In this document: piece by piece, positions 53,063-62,565 of the stretch | Numbering within the stretch: position 1 is the first letter of the stretch | How the letters are laid out: each line of letters begins with the position of its first letter | From: Lachnospiraceae bacterium | GTDB taxonomy: Bacteria > Bacillota > Clostridia > Lachnospirales > Lachnospiraceae | NCBI GenBank assembly: GCA_017457865.1 | Contig: JAFTGN010000058.1 | Location: 1-64,000, forward strand | Direction: 5' to 3' | DNA: 64,000 nt | Position numbers and translations under genes: made by a program | Notes under the pieces: model-generated | What the model saw: only the letters and a program-made list of their open reading frames with translations | Database searches by the model: none | What the model was told of the DNA's origin: nothing

Positions 53063-53976
53063 CTATTTCTCCTACACCAGTCTACCGTCTGTGCAATCCC
53101 TTCTTCAAAAGAAATCTCAGGCACAAAACCGGTATCTGCGGTCAGTTCTGTAATATCCGCACACAGATACATGACCTGATTTTCAAAATACGGTACTTCT
53201 CCAAACCCGATTTCCATCTCCGGTGCAACCGTATCCCGAATGACCGTAATATACTCTTTTAACAATCTGGGTTCTCCGCTGCCCACGCAGTACACTGCGC
53301 CATCCTTTCCATGGAGGGCACTCAGATAAAATGCCCTGGCCGCATCATCGCAGTGCAGGTAATCCCACAGCTGCTCTCCTTTTGTATACCGGGGTCGTTC
53401 TCCTGCCAGCATCTGTCGAATCCCGGACATGACCATGGTCTGGGAACCGTCAAAGGGTCCATAAATGCTGAGAATTCGAAACCAGATCTGACGGATACCA
53501 TATCCGGCACACATCCTGCGGCTCATCTGACCGGCACACAGTTTTGCCATACCATAGCCGGTTTCCGGATGGACCGGTGTGGCAGAAGAAAGTGTTCCTT
53601 CTACCCTGCCATATTCTGCCTGAGAACCTGCCCCACAAAATACCTGGCAGCCTGTCCGGTGTGCCAATTCCACTGCATCCAATGTGTAACGGATGTTTTC
53701 ATTTTGCAAATACATATTATTTCTCACATCCCCATACGTCCCTGCCCATGCAAAATGGAAAAAAGCATCATACTGCCCTTCCGGGGTAAACTCATGCAGT
53801 TCTTCTAGTCCGCATGCTTCCACCTGAATCAATGGATGGGATGGAATCCTGTCACACTTGGCAGAACCGGGATGCACCAGCACCAGTACCTGTATCCCCT
53901 CCTTCACCAGGAGGCGCATCAGTGCCAGCCCCAGCATACCGGTTCCTCCGGTAATAATTGCACGTTTCATGATCAT
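53059..53976 (-). CDS. NAD-dependent epimerase/dehydratase (extended SDR)
   Basis: The 305-residue enzyme has the cofactor loop ITGGTGMLGLALMRL near residue 6, a GAGSQAEYG strand, and the catalytic YGMAK near 142. The family acts on nucleotide sugars by epimerisation, dehydration or reduction of the keto group. In this locus it may reduce or epimerise the CDP-4-keto sugar or its branched product. ATG 53976 is 8 bases from GAGG. Confidence 0.88.
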   Translation of the reverse strand: MIMKRAIITGGTGMLGLALMRLLVKEGIQVLVLVHPGSAKCDRIPSHPLIQVEACGLEELHEFTPEGQYDAFFHFAWAGTYGDVRNNMYLQNENIRYTLDAVELAHRTGCQVFCGAGSQAEYGRVEGTLSSATPVHPETGYGMAKLCAGQMSRRMCAGYGIRQIWFRILSIYGPFDGSQTMVMSGIRQMLAGERPRYTKGEQLWDYLHCDDAARAFYLSALHGKDGAVYCVGSGEPRLLKEYITVIRDTVAPEMEIGFGEVPYFENQVMYLCADITELTADTGFVPEISFEEGIAQTVDWCRRNR

Positions 53977-54001
53977 CTTCATTTCCTCACTCTATTTGGA
54001 T

Positions 54002-54838
54002 TCAGTCTGCTGGTGGGCCCCAGGCAAGTACTCCTGATATATCTGCGCCGATGCCTGCAATGAGTACTCCCACACAAACCAGCATCCGCATCTGATCCAT
54101 AGACAGGTACAAATGGATCGCTACAATCAATGCAATGATATAAATGATACACAAAATCCCCACCAACATTTTGAGGATCAGTCGGGTTTCTTCTTTTTCT
54201 CCCCATAAAAAACCGGCAATGGCAACCAACAAAACCGCCACAAATAAAATACTGCCAGTCACAGCCATCGCTTTCTGTGGAAAAAAACTATGGTCATAAA
54301 TGGAAAGCATCTGGGAAAGAAAATATCCAAGAGGCAGCAACAGTACCAACAGCAACAGACTGCCTGTATAGACTTTTACACCGGAATCAGACTTTTTCTC
54401 TGTGGATTCCAGTAAATTCCGATGCCGCTCTGCCGCATTGATGAACATGACTGTTCCCACATAGGAAATCAATCCGCCCGTCACCGCCATGCCAAAATGC
54501 AGCAACAGACACACATCCAACAGGAACAGCTGTACCATTCCCAGCGCCAGCTGTGCATATACCATTTTGTCTTTATCTGCTGTCACAAACCCCAGAACGG
54601 CTGTAAATCCACAGATAAACCCATTGATTTTTAAGACTCCAACAACGGCATTTGCCATTTCTCTGCCATCTAATAATCGGATGGCAATGAATTCTCCATG
54701 CCCCACTGCCCATATGATTTGCAGTGTTCCAAGTAAAAGCACAATACAAGCAGTGCGGATAGACGCCGGATCTAACTTGCCAACCCAGTCTTTCTTTGCC
54801 TCTGCAAAAGACTTTGCCCATTTCTCTGGTATTTTCAT
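54002..54838 (-). CDS. Integral membrane protein of unknown function
   Basis: The 278-residue protein has about eight hydrophobic segments and an amphipathic basic N-terminus (KWAKSFAEAKKDWVGKL). I do not recognise a family. Its place between the epimerase gene and the TPP-enzyme gene, with close spacing, makes a role in glycan export or assembly plausible. GAGGAAAA precedes the ATG. Confidence 0.6.
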   Translation of the reverse strand: MKIPEKWAKSFAEAKKDWVGKLDPASIRTACIVLLLGTLQIIWAVGHGEFIAIRLLDGREMANAVVGVLKINGFICGFTAVLGFVTADKDKMVYAQLALGMVQLFLLDVCLLLHFGMAVTGGLISYVGTVMFINAAERHRNLLESTEKKSDSGVKVYTGSLLLLVLLLPLGYFLSQMLSIYDHSFFPQKAMAVTGSILFVAVLLVAIAGFLWGEKEETRLILKMLVGILCIIYIIALIVAIHLYLSMDQMRMLVCVGVLIAGIGADISGVLAWGPPAD

Positions 54839-54889
54839 GATTTTTCCTCATCGTCAGACAGTTGTCGCACGTTTTATCGTCTGCCTGCT

Positions 54890-56695
54890 TTATAGACTCT
54901 GTGCCTCCGCCTTCACTGTTTCATACTCTTCTCTTGGCAGGAACGGGAACATGTCATCAATCGGGGGAGATACGATCCGGCCATCCGGCAGTACCTTCGA
55001 AGAAATCTTTGGCCAGAACATCTGCTCAGGGTCTAACACCACTTCGCAGAACACCGGCCCCTCCATAGAAAGGACTTCCTCTGCCTTTTGGTCAATCCCT
55101 TCATGGCTGTCAATCTTCACATAGGGAATTCCATAAGCGCCTGCAATCTTCTCCGCATCCGGAAAACTCAGTCCATAGCCGTCTCCAATGCCCACAAACT
55201 GAGACTGGAAAGTATTCATCTGGGTCTGGCGAATGGAATGATAACCGGAATTGTTCAGATAAAACAGTTTCAAGTTCATCTGATGGTACACCACCGTCTG
55301 CAACTCCTGTAAATTCATCTGGAAACTGCCGTCTCCATCAAAGCAAATGACACGGCCTCCTTTTCTTGCCACACAGGCACCGATTGCCGCCGGGAAACCA
55401 TATCCCATGGCTGCAATGGCAGAATTGGAGAAAATCCGCTGTCCTTTTTTCATCGCCCCGGTCTGGAATGGTACAATGGCCGCTGTGGCATTGCCGCAGA
55501 CCATCACATCATCCTCTGCAAAATGCGCAAATACTTTTTTTACAAACACATAGGGATTGACCGGACTGCTCTTCTCCTCATATTCCGGCAGGCAAGCCGG
55601 ATACTGTGCATTCACCTTTTTGCACCATGTCATCCAATTGGAAAAATCCCATTCTGGACGCTCTGCCTGTAACAGATCCTCTATCACATCTTTTACATCT
55701 GCCAAAATGGGCATATCCGGACGAATGGTAGGCTTCTGTAATTCTGCCGGGTCGATATCCACCCAGATCTTATAGGTGTCCGGCGCATACTCTGCTGTAT
55801 TGTAACCAATCTGGCGCAGATTCATGCGACAGCCTAAGATCAGCATCAGATCACTGTTTTGTGTGACAAAATTGCCTCCTCTGGTACCAATGGTAGCCGG
55901 ACGACCGGCAAACAGAGGATGGTCATCCCAAAGAGAATCCTGTGCATTGAACGCAGTCACCACCGGAATCTGCAGCTTGTCTACCAGCTTGAGAAACGAA
56001 TCAAATGCGCCGGCAAACCGGATGGCCTCTCCAGCCATGATCACAGGACGTTTGGCTGTGGCAATCTTCTCTAAAATCTGTGAAGTCAGATTCCGGTCAT
56101 ACACCGGCTGTTCTGTCAGAGCATCCTCTGCCGGATCGTAACCTTCCAGTTCCTCTGTCTCTATAACCGCTGCCTGGATATCCAACGGCACATCCAGCCA
56201 TACTGCACCGGCTCTGCCATGTTGACACAAATACCATGCCTTTTCCAGATGATAGCGGATCTCAGAAGCTTCCGTAATCATATGGGCGTACTTGGTCATA
56301 TTCTTCACCGCAGGAATGATAGAAAACTCCTGGTCACCCAACTGCCGCAGAGGAACCTGGGGGCAGCTCCAGATGGTGGTTTCCCTCTTGACCTGACCGG
56401 AAATCACAAACATGGGAATGGAATCCAGATGCGCCCCTACCACACCGGTAATGGCATTGGTTCCACCAGGTCCTGTGGTCACACACACACCTGCAATCTT
56501 GCCCGTCAGTCTGGTATAGCCCTCTGCTCCGATGGCACAGGCCTGCTCATGGTGATTGTACACACAGGTCAAACCTTCCTGATGGCCAAAGGCATCATTT
56601 AGATGCATGGCCCCACCGCCGGTCACTGTAAAAATATGTTCTACGCCATGCTCCACCAGGAAACCGGCAATATATTTGGCAACTTTTATCTTCAT
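54890..56695 (-). CDS. TPP-dependent acetolactate synthase-like enzyme in a sugar pathway
   Basis: The 601-residue protein has the three parts of acetohydroxyacid-synthase-type enzymes. The N-terminal pyrimidine-binding domain carries the catalytic Glu in YNHHEQACAIGAEGYTR near residue 51. The middle domain follows, and the C-terminal domain has the TPP-diphosphate motif CFDGDGSFQMNLQELQT near 442. Genes for a regulatory subunit or branched-chain amino acid synthesis are absent. Its neighbours make CDP-4-keto-6-deoxyglucose, so the closest known role is that of YerE. YerE adds a two-carbon unit from pyruvate to a CDP-ketosugar. Substrate inferred. Confidence 0.85.
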   Translation of the reverse strand: MKIKVAKYIAGFLVEHGVEHIFTVTGGGAMHLNDAFGHQEGLTCVYNHHEQACAIGAEGYTRLTGKIAGVCVTTGPGGTNAITGVVGAHLDSIPMFVISGQVKRETTIWSCPQVPLRQLGDQEFSIIPAVKNMTKYAHMITEASEIRYHLEKAWYLCQHGRAGAVWLDVPLDIQAAVIETEELEGYDPAEDALTEQPVYDRNLTSQILEKIATAKRPVIMAGEAIRFAGAFDSFLKLVDKLQIPVVTAFNAQDSLWDDHPLFAGRPATIGTRGGNFVTQNSDLMLILGCRMNLRQIGYNTAEYAPDTYKIWVDIDPAELQKPTIRPDMPILADVKDVIEDLLQAERPEWDFSNWMTWCKKVNAQYPACLPEYEEKSSPVNPYVFVKKVFAHFAEDDVMVCGNATAAIVPFQTGAMKKGQRIFSNSAIAAMGYGFPAAIGACVARKGGRVICFDGDGSFQMNLQELQTVVYHQMNLKLFYLNNSGYHSIRQTQMNTFQSQFVGIGDGYGLSFPDAEKIAGAYGIPYVKIDSHEGIDQKAEEVLSMEGPVFCEVVLDPEQMFWPKISSKVLPDGRIVSPPIDDMFPFLPREEYETVKAEAQSL

Positions 56696-56775
56696 GGTTT
56701 TACCCTTTCACTAAATACGAATCCATTCCGTATTTCTTTGTTTTTCTGCAACTGTTCCTTCCCAGTTACGTCTTT

Positions 56776-57597
56776 TTATTCTGCTGCAGAGTGTTCTGCA
56801 AAACGGATCAGCTGATTGATCACTTCATTGCGTACCACTGTCATCTCATATCCCGCTGGAATATTGAATTTGCGCATCAGATAATCCATGGTCAGATTGC
56901 CGTCTCTCCACTTGCCGCCCAGCCCCATGTGGGTCACATCAATACCGTCTACTCCCAGGGCGATGGACAGATCTGCCAGTTCCTCTGCCGTACCATTCTT
57001 ATCATGGAGATGCATCCCCACCTTGATGCCTTCTTCCTTGCAGGCAGCAATGGTGTTGCGCACATAATCTGGTGTCATGATACTTTCTGTATCTGCAAAA
57101 TAAATCTGAGGCACTCCTGCCTCCTTTGCCAGCTTCGCAAAATTCCGGTTCTGTTCTACCGTATTGGCACCGGCACTGGTAAAGTTGATGAATACTTCAT
57201 ATCCAAGCTTCTGGCACAGGTCAATGTTATACTTTAACACTTCCGGGTCTGTCTCATGAGAACGGGTCAGAATGCGGACTGCATCTACCAGTGTCTCGCT
57301 CTTTGGAATCATATCCGTCAGCGGACGCTGGATGTCACGCATGGCAGACAGCTTGGTACGGTTCTTTACATAATCGAAAATATCCGCAATCTCTGCGGCT
57401 CTCAAGTTACAATAACGGAACGCACCACGGTTGGGATCAGCATCCGGATTGTGGAAAAATCCCAGTTCCATATAATCAATATAGTGACTTTCCGCAAAGC
57501 GATACAGTTCCTGACAGAACTTCTTATCAAAATACCAACCGGTCTGATACCCGATCTCACGTAAACTACAGTCAAAAATTTTCATGTTTGCTAACAT
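56776..57597 (-). CDS. HMG-CoA lyase-like (DmpG/LeuA type) aldolase
   Basis: The 273-residue TIM-barrel protein begins with KIFDCSLREIGYQTGWYF, the DxSxR version of the metal-binding DxTxR. It has MHLHDKNGTAEELADLSIAL near residue 195 (HxHD metal ligand) and GVDGIDVTHMGLGGKW next. It matches the catalytic domain of 4-hydroxy-2-oxovalerate aldolases and HMG-CoA lyase. Without an acetaldehyde dehydrogenase partner it may form or split a C-C bond on the sugar path with the TPP enzyme downstream. AAGGAGG lies 8 bases before ATG. Confidence 0.85.
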   Translation of the reverse strand: MLANMKIFDCSLREIGYQTGWYFDKKFCQELYRFAESHYIDYMELGFFHNPDADPNRGAFRYCNLRAAEIADIFDYVKNRTKLSAMRDIQRPLTDMIPKSETLVDAVRILTRSHETDPEVLKYNIDLCQKLGYEVFINFTSAGANTVEQNRNFAKLAKEAGVPQIYFADTESIMTPDYVRNTIAACKEEGIKVGMHLHDKNGTAEELADLSIALGVDGIDVTHMGLGGKWRDGNLTMDYLMRKFNIPAGYEMTVVRNEVINQLIRFAEHSAAE

Positions 57598-57707
57598 TTC
57601 TTTATCCTCCTTATATCCATGCCTGTCAAACAGGCATCCGTCACATTCTTTCTGCCGTTTTCAAACAGCTGCGCTTCAAACCATGCAGTTCCTTAAGGCT
57701 ACAATTT

Positions 57708-58757
57708 TTAACAAAAAAACGCCTGAATCTGGCGGTTCATGCAGGCTGTTACATCTTCTCCCTGCATCCATGCCTTGGTCCACTCTACCGTCTTTTCCAC
57801 TGCTTCCCGCACATGCCACACCGGCTTCCAGCCGAAGGTTCGCTTCACTTTGGAGCAGTCCAGCTTCAAAAATCCGGCTTCGTGAGGGCCATCTACAGAA
57901 CAGTTCTGCCATGCCGCACCATCCTGCCAGCTGTTGCAGAACAGTTCCGTCAGTTCCCCTGTGGTCACACAATCCTGCTCATCCGGTCCCACATTATAAT
58001 TTCCTGCCAGACTATGATCGGTATACTGGGCGGCACCAATCATCAGATACACTGCTAACGGCTCTAATACATGCTGGTAAGGTCTGGTGGAATAGGGATT
58101 TCGCACCCGAATCTCCTCTCCCGCCTGCATGGCCCGAATACAGTCCGGAATGATACGGTCTGTGGCAAAATCCCCGCCGCCGATCACATTGCCTGCCCGG
58201 GCAGTGGATACTGCCACTCGTCCATCCTGAAAGAAAGAACGGATGTAGCTGTGGGTCACCAGTTCGGAACAGGACTTACTGTTGGAATAAGGGTCATATC
58301 CGTCCAGTCTATCTGTCTCCCGGTAGCCCCACTCCCACTCCCGATTGTCGTATACCTTATCCGTAGTCACATTGACAAAGGACTTGACGGATGGATGGGT
58401 GCGTACACATTCCAATACATGCACTGTGCCCATCACATTGGTGCCGTAGGTTCCCACCGGGTTTCGGTAAGACTCTCTCACAATGGGCTGTGCCGCCAGA
58501 TGGAACACCAACTCCGGCTGTACCTCATCAAACACCTGCATCAAATGTGCCAGATCCTGTACATCTCCAATGCGGGAATCCATCCGCTCTGCAAGACCAC
58601 TTAATGCAAACAGACTGGGGTCTGTAGGCGGTTCCAAAGCATACCCACACACCTGTGCCCCTGCCTGTAACAGAATCTGACACAGCCATGTGCCCTTAAA
58701 ACCGGTATGTCCGGTGACGAGCACTTTCTTGCCTTTATAAAATCCTAACTCAAACAT
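57708..58757 (-). CDS. rfbG: CDP-glucose 4,6-dehydratase
   Basis: The 349-residue extended SDR has the NAD loop VTGHTGFKGTWLCQILL near residue 14, HLAAQPIVRESY, the Thr in NVTTDKVYDN and YSNSKSCSELV (YxxxK) near 160. These segments are typical of RfbG. The enzyme turns CDP-glucose into CDP-4-keto-6-deoxyglucose. GGGAG lies 8 bases before ATG, and the gap to rfbF is 5 bases. No CDP-4-keto-6-deoxyglucose-3-dehydrase (RfbH) gene is seen in the window. Confidence 0.95.
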   Translation of the reverse strand: MFELGFYKGKKVLVTGHTGFKGTWLCQILLQAGAQVCGYALEPPTDPSLFALSGLAERMDSRIGDVQDLAHLMQVFDEVQPELVFHLAAQPIVRESYRNPVGTYGTNVMGTVHVLECVRTHPSVKSFVNVTTDKVYDNREWEWGYRETDRLDGYDPYSNSKSCSELVTHSYIRSFFQDGRVAVSTARAGNVIGGGDFATDRIIPDCIRAMQAGEEIRVRNPYSTRPYQHVLEPLAVYLMIGAAQYTDHSLAGNYNVGPDEQDCVTTGELTELFCNSWQDGAAWQNCSVDGPHEAGFLKLDCSKVKRTFGWKPVWHVREAVEKTVEWTKAWMQGEDVTACMNRQIQAFFC

Positions 58758-58762
58758 CTATC

Positions 58763-59536
58763 TTACTCCCACAACTTCCAAGGTGCCTGTCCGCTGTTCC
58801 ACAAATCCTCTAAGAATTTCTTATCTCTCTGGGTATCCATGCAGGACCAGAATCCCTCATGACGGTATGCCATCAGCTGTCCCTGCTCTGCCAGTGTCTC
58901 CAGCGGTTTCTTTTCAAAGACCGTATCATCTCCCTCTATATAATCAAAGATTTCAGGATTCATGACCATAAAACCGCCATTGACCACACTGCCGTCACTA
59001 CCATTCTTCTCCCGGAAGGCAGCGATCCTGCCAGTCTCATCAATGTCCATGATGCCAAACCGCTGTCCCACATTGACCGTAGTGATGGTACCGATCTTTC
59101 CATGACTCTGATGGAACCGGAGCAATTCTGGAATATTGACATTGGACACCCCATCTCCATAAGTCAGCATAAATGGTTCATTTCCAATGTAATCTTTCAC
59201 CCGCTTCACTCTGCCTCCTGTCATGGTATTTAACCCGGTGTCCACCAGCGTCACTTTCCATGATTCTGAAAAATTGTTATGTACGATCATCTGATTTTTC
59301 GCCAGATCAAAGGTCACATCTGAGGTATGCAGAAAATAATCTGCAAAATACTCCTTGATCATATACTGCTTATAACCAAGACAAATGATAAATTCATCAA
59401 ACCCATAACTGCTGTACACCTTCATAATGTGCCATAGAATCGGCTGTTCCCCAATCTCTATCATCGGCTTTGGTCTCAGATGGCTTTCCTCGCTGATGCG
59501 GGTACCAAATCCACCTGCCAGAATTACAACTTTCAT
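58763..59536 (-). CDS. rfbF: Glucose-1-phosphate cytidylyltransferase
   Basis: The 257-residue protein begins MKVVILAGGFGTRISEESHLRPKPM in outline, the nucleotidyltransferase loop and Lys of RfbF. YGDGVSNVN near residue 128 holds a catalytic Asp. It makes CDP-glucose from CTP and glucose-1-phosphate. ATG 59536 has GAGGG at 5 bases; an ATG 12 bases earlier also has a good site. It begins the operon, about 105 bases after a promoter at 59642-59670. Confidence 0.95.
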   Translation of the reverse strand: MKVVILAGGFGTRISEESHLRPKPMIEIGEQPILWHIMKVYSSYGFDEFIICLGYKQYMIKEYFADYFLHTSDVTFDLAKNQMIVHNNFSESWKVTLVDTGLNTMTGGRVKRVKDYIGNEPFMLTYGDGVSNVNIPELLRFHQSHGKIGTITTVNVGQRFGIMDIDETGRIAAFREKNGSDGSVVNGGFMVMNPEIFDYIEGDDTVFEKKPLETLAEQGQLMAYRHEGFWSCMDTQRDKKFLEDLWNSGQAPWKLWE

Positions 59537-59641
59537 ATCTTCCCTCATTTCTGTACCCCTTTTTTCCACATAGCTGTCCTGCCTCTCAAATATCATTTCT
59601 CCTCTTTTATCAGAAACAGAGGGCACACTTTTCTTCTTAAC

Positions 59642-59670
59642 AGTATACCATGAAAATCCAGTTGTGTACA
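59642..59670 (-). promoter_or_regulatory. Probable promoter of the CDP-sugar operon
   Basis: On the minus strand TGTACA (59665-59670) and TATACT (59642-59647) are 17 bases apart, and TGG directly precedes the -10 box. It lies in the 335-base gap between rfbF and the SGNH gene. The rest of the gap has only a terminator and a small hairpin, GTGACAGAA/TTCTGTTAC, near 59772. Confidence 0.55.
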
Positions 59671-59822
59671 CCTCATTTGTGGAAACTGAAAAGAATCTCA
59701 AAATTAACTTCCTACAAAATAGTCTTTTCTCTTTTGCGCAAGGCACGTCCTTACGGAGTGCACTTTTTACGTGACAGAATTTTTTCTGTTACATAATAGG
59801 ACTTTTCCATCTAATTCAAAAA

Positions 59823-59865
59823 GAAAAACCCGAGAAAGCCATTTTCTTCTTTCTCCGGGTTTTTC
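59823..59865 (-). terminator. Terminator after the SGNH gene
   Basis: On the minus strand GAAAAACCCGGAGAAAG pairs with CTTTCTCGGGTTTTTC (one bulged base), followed by TTTTTG. It lies 7 bases past the stop and separates the two polysaccharide operons. Confidence 0.9.
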
Positions 59866-59871
59866 TTTTTG

Positions 59872-60939
59872 TTAAATTCCTGATATTTCGTAATAATCTA
59901 CTTTCTTGCCATTGTCTAAGTCTACTTTACTCTTTTCCAAAAGTACATGCATCTTTTCTGCACACTGATCCCAATACTGGGTCAACTTGTCTGAATGGGT
60001 CTGAGGCAGTTCATAATGGGTAGTAATCCATTCCCCCAGATACTCTGTCATCTTCTCCATTCCATAAGTATTCATATGGTCTTTATTATAAAAGTCCACT
60101 GCCGGGTCAAGTCCCACTTCCTCGAAAGAACTCTCCAAATTCAGAAAATCATATCCATAAGATGTCACAAGTTCCTCGATCCGGTCATATACCTCCAGTG
60201 TTTTGTTATTAATACAATGGGGTGTTCGCAGGAACAGCACCTGGTCCAACCCCTGTTCCTTACAGTATTCCAGCAAATCCACCAAGACCGCTTCTGTCTT
60301 TTCTGTATATTTCGGTGTAAAATCTTTAAATGCCACATCTCCCCGATATAACGTCGTGGTGCCAAAACACTTCACATCACTGATTCCCTTCAATGCAAGA
60401 CGCACCTTCCAATAGAAGTTTTTCCCACATTTCAGTGGATGTCTCCAATTATCATGATATTTGATAAAATCTACCAGATACTCTGCCATTTTATCTTTGG
60501 AAATCAGTTCCTGCATGGACTCCCATTTTACAGAAGACCAAGGCACATTGTCAAACCAGGTATGTTTTTTCGCATCTTTCTCTAAATATTTATCCCCATT
60601 TAAAAAGCCATTGATTTCAATGACAACCACTTCCGGATTTTGTCTGTTCAAAGCCTCTTTCAACATGGCCTTATACAGAGAACCAGGTGCCCCTGCAAAG
60701 GACACAGAATAGCTGGTAAAACCATATTCTTCCCAAGCCAAAGGAGAATTGAGACTGGTGTATATCTCACTTGCCCCAATTGCAATTACATCAATCGTAT
60801 CTTTGGGTTCCTTGAAAAATCCCTGAATATGCATTGTATCCTTCACATTATTCAGTCTAAGTGCGCTGGAAGCAAACAGGAACAGTAAGACTGCGAGCAA
60901 TGCAAAGCACAAACATCGTCTTCCATTTTTTCGTTTCAT
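59872..60939 (-). CDS. SGNH hydrolase-like (AlgX/DltD-like) acyl-transfer partner
   Basis: The 355-residue protein has a single N-terminal membrane anchor (CLCFALLAVLLFLFASSAL). The SGNH nucleophile region is VIAIGASEIYTSLNS near residue 52, and DFYNKDHMNTYGMEKM near 290 supplies Asp/His. The layout fits AlgJ/AlgX/DltD partners that pass acyl groups onto extracellular polymers. It lies 15 bases after the MBOAT gene. Polymer and acyl group are unknown. Confidence 0.82.
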   Translation of the reverse strand: MKRKNGRRCLCFALLAVLLFLFASSALRLNNVKDTMHIQGFFKEPKDTIDVIAIGASEIYTSLNSPLAWEEYGFTSYSVSFAGAPGSLYKAMLKEALNRQNPEVVVIEINGFLNGDKYLEKDAKKHTWFDNVPWSSVKWESMQELISKDKMAEYLVDFIKYHDNWRHPLKCGKNFYWKVRLALKGISDVKCFGTTTLYRGDVAFKDFTPKYTEKTEAVLVDLLEYCKEQGLDQVLFLRTPHCINNKTLEVYDRIEELVTSYGYDFLNLESSFEEVGLDPAVDFYNKDHMNTYGMEKMTEYLGEWITTHYELPQTHSDKLTQYWDQCAEKMHVLLEKSKVDLDNGKKVDYYEISGI

Positions 60940-60954
60940 TCCTATCCCCTTCCT

Positions 60955-62562
60955 TTAAAACTGCATATATACAAAATCTGCCGGATTGGAACCGGGACCA
61001 TATGCTCCAAAAATCAACACTGCAAATATCAACAGCAAATATACCGACCATTGAATCCACAATGATTTCTCTTCCAATACATCCCGCAGCTGTCTGCCGC
61101 TTCTCTCCTGTAGCACAGACACGATCAGGATCACCAATGCGCCTGCAATGATCATCAAATAATCCGTTCGCACCAGTCCACTATCCGCCAGGCAGGAGAA
61201 GTTCCTCAGATCTGCCAGATGCAGATCTGTCACAGAGCGCCACATCATTCTCATAGCAGCTTTGAAACCAGCTGCAATATCAAAATAATAGCCCACCAAA
61301 ACCAACACAAAGGTTCTTGCCATGACAAACAACTGGTACCAGACTGCTTCTTTCCGGATATGCAGTTTCTTTGTCAGGGCTGTCGTCCAAGGTTCTGCAA
61401 TGGCAGAAACCATGATCACGCCGCCGTTCCATAAACCAAATGCCACATACTTCCATGCAGCACCATGCCAGATTCCGATGACCAGAAAAGTCAACAGAGA
61501 CGCAATACTGGTAGGCAGTACCCTTCCTAAATGACGCATGCCATGACTTTTCAGATCTTTGCCCATTTTCAGGAAACGCTTGGAGATGGACATCGGATAA
61601 AATAAGTAGGTTCTCACCCACTCACCCAATGTAATATGCCATCTGTGCCAATACTCGGTCAGGGTTTTAGAGAAATATGGCCTGCGGAAATTCTCTGCCA
61701 TGGTAATGCCAAATACTTCTGCCACCCCACGGCATACATTGATTCCACCCGCAAAGTCTGCATATAACTGCAATGCATACATCAATGCAGCCATCAAAAT
61801 ATACGTGCCATGAAATCCTCTGTCATTGGCTGTCACCAGATCGATCATATGTACTGCCCGGTCTGCTACTACCATTTTCTGAAAAGCGCCCCAGAAGATC
61901 AGCAGCACACCACGCTTGCACTTCTCATAGGAAAAGCGATGATTCTCATATAACTGATGAGCCAGATCGCTGTAAAATGCAATGGGTCCCTGCACGATCT
62001 GGGGAAAGAAAGACACAAACAATGCCACTTTTCCCAAATTCTTCTCTGCGGGAAACTTCCCACGATATACATCAATCAAATAGCCCATGCTTTGAAACGT
62101 ATAAAAGGAAATTCCCAAAGGCAATACCAGCTTTGGCAGAGGCAGACGAAATCCAATGCCCAGCGCATTCAGCGCACTGTTTAACGATTCTTCCACAAAA
62201 CCTGTATATTTCAGCACGGACAAAATCCCGAAATTCAGCACCAGCACGGCAATCATAAGCCACCGTTTTTTGGACTGCATCTGATTCTTGTATGCTTTCT
62301 TCGTCTCCTTGTCCCACTCTCCCTTGTGGGCCTTCACCGTCTGGGTGCTGACCGCTGCCAGATGGTCGATGCCCCTGGCACCTGCATAAGTGGTGATGGT
62401 GGTCACAAGCAGATAGATCACATATCGGTTACAGGTGAAAATATAGTAAAAATAGCTGGCTGCAAGCAGCACACACCATTGATACTTTCTCCTGGAACAG
62501 AGAAAGTAAATGGCGGCTGTCACCGCCACAAACAGAAAAAACTGTACAGATATCAGATTCAC
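60955..62562 (-). CDS. MBOAT O-acyltransferase (AlgI/DltB-like)
   Basis: The 535-residue protein has about 11-12 membrane helices. The MBOAT signature region YWHRWHITLGEWVRTYLFYP near residue 300 and the invariant His in VIGIWHGAAWKYVAFGLWNG near 370 are present. It should carry acyl groups from a cytoplasmic carrier across the membrane. The start is GTG at 62562, 8 bases after GGAGG. With an acyl carrier protein in the operon it resembles DltB more than acetyl-CoA-using AlgI. Confidence 0.92.
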   Translation of the reverse strand: MNLISVQFFLFVAVTAAIYFLCSRRKYQWCVLLAASYFYYIFTCNRYVIYLLVTTITTYAGARGIDHLAAVSTQTVKAHKGEWDKETKKAYKNQMQSKKRWLMIAVLVLNFGILSVLKYTGFVEESLNSALNALGIGFRLPLPKLVLPLGISFYTFQSMGYLIDVYRGKFPAEKNLGKVALFVSFFPQIVQGPIAFYSDLAHQLYENHRFSYEKCKRGVLLIFWGAFQKMVVADRAVHMIDLVTANDRGFHGTYILMAALMYALQLYADFAGGINVCRGVAEVFGITMAENFRRPYFSKTLTEYWHRWHITLGEWVRTYLFYPMSISKRFLKMGKDLKSHGMRHLGRVLPTSIASLLTFLVIGIWHGAAWKYVAFGLWNGGVIMVSAIAEPWTTALTKKLHIRKEAVWYQLFVMARTFVLVLVGYYFDIAAGFKAAMRMMWRSVTDLHLADLRNFSCLADSGLVRTDYLMIIAGALVILIVSVLQERSGRQLRDVLEEKSLWIQWSVYLLLIFAVLIFGAYGPGSNPADFVYMQF

Positions 62563-62565
62563 CGA

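Noticed and set aside
54890..56695. IlvB for branched-chain amino acid synthesis
   Set aside because: No small subunit, IlvC or IlvD genes are near. The neighbours are CDP-sugar and polysaccharide genes, so a sugar role is more likely.
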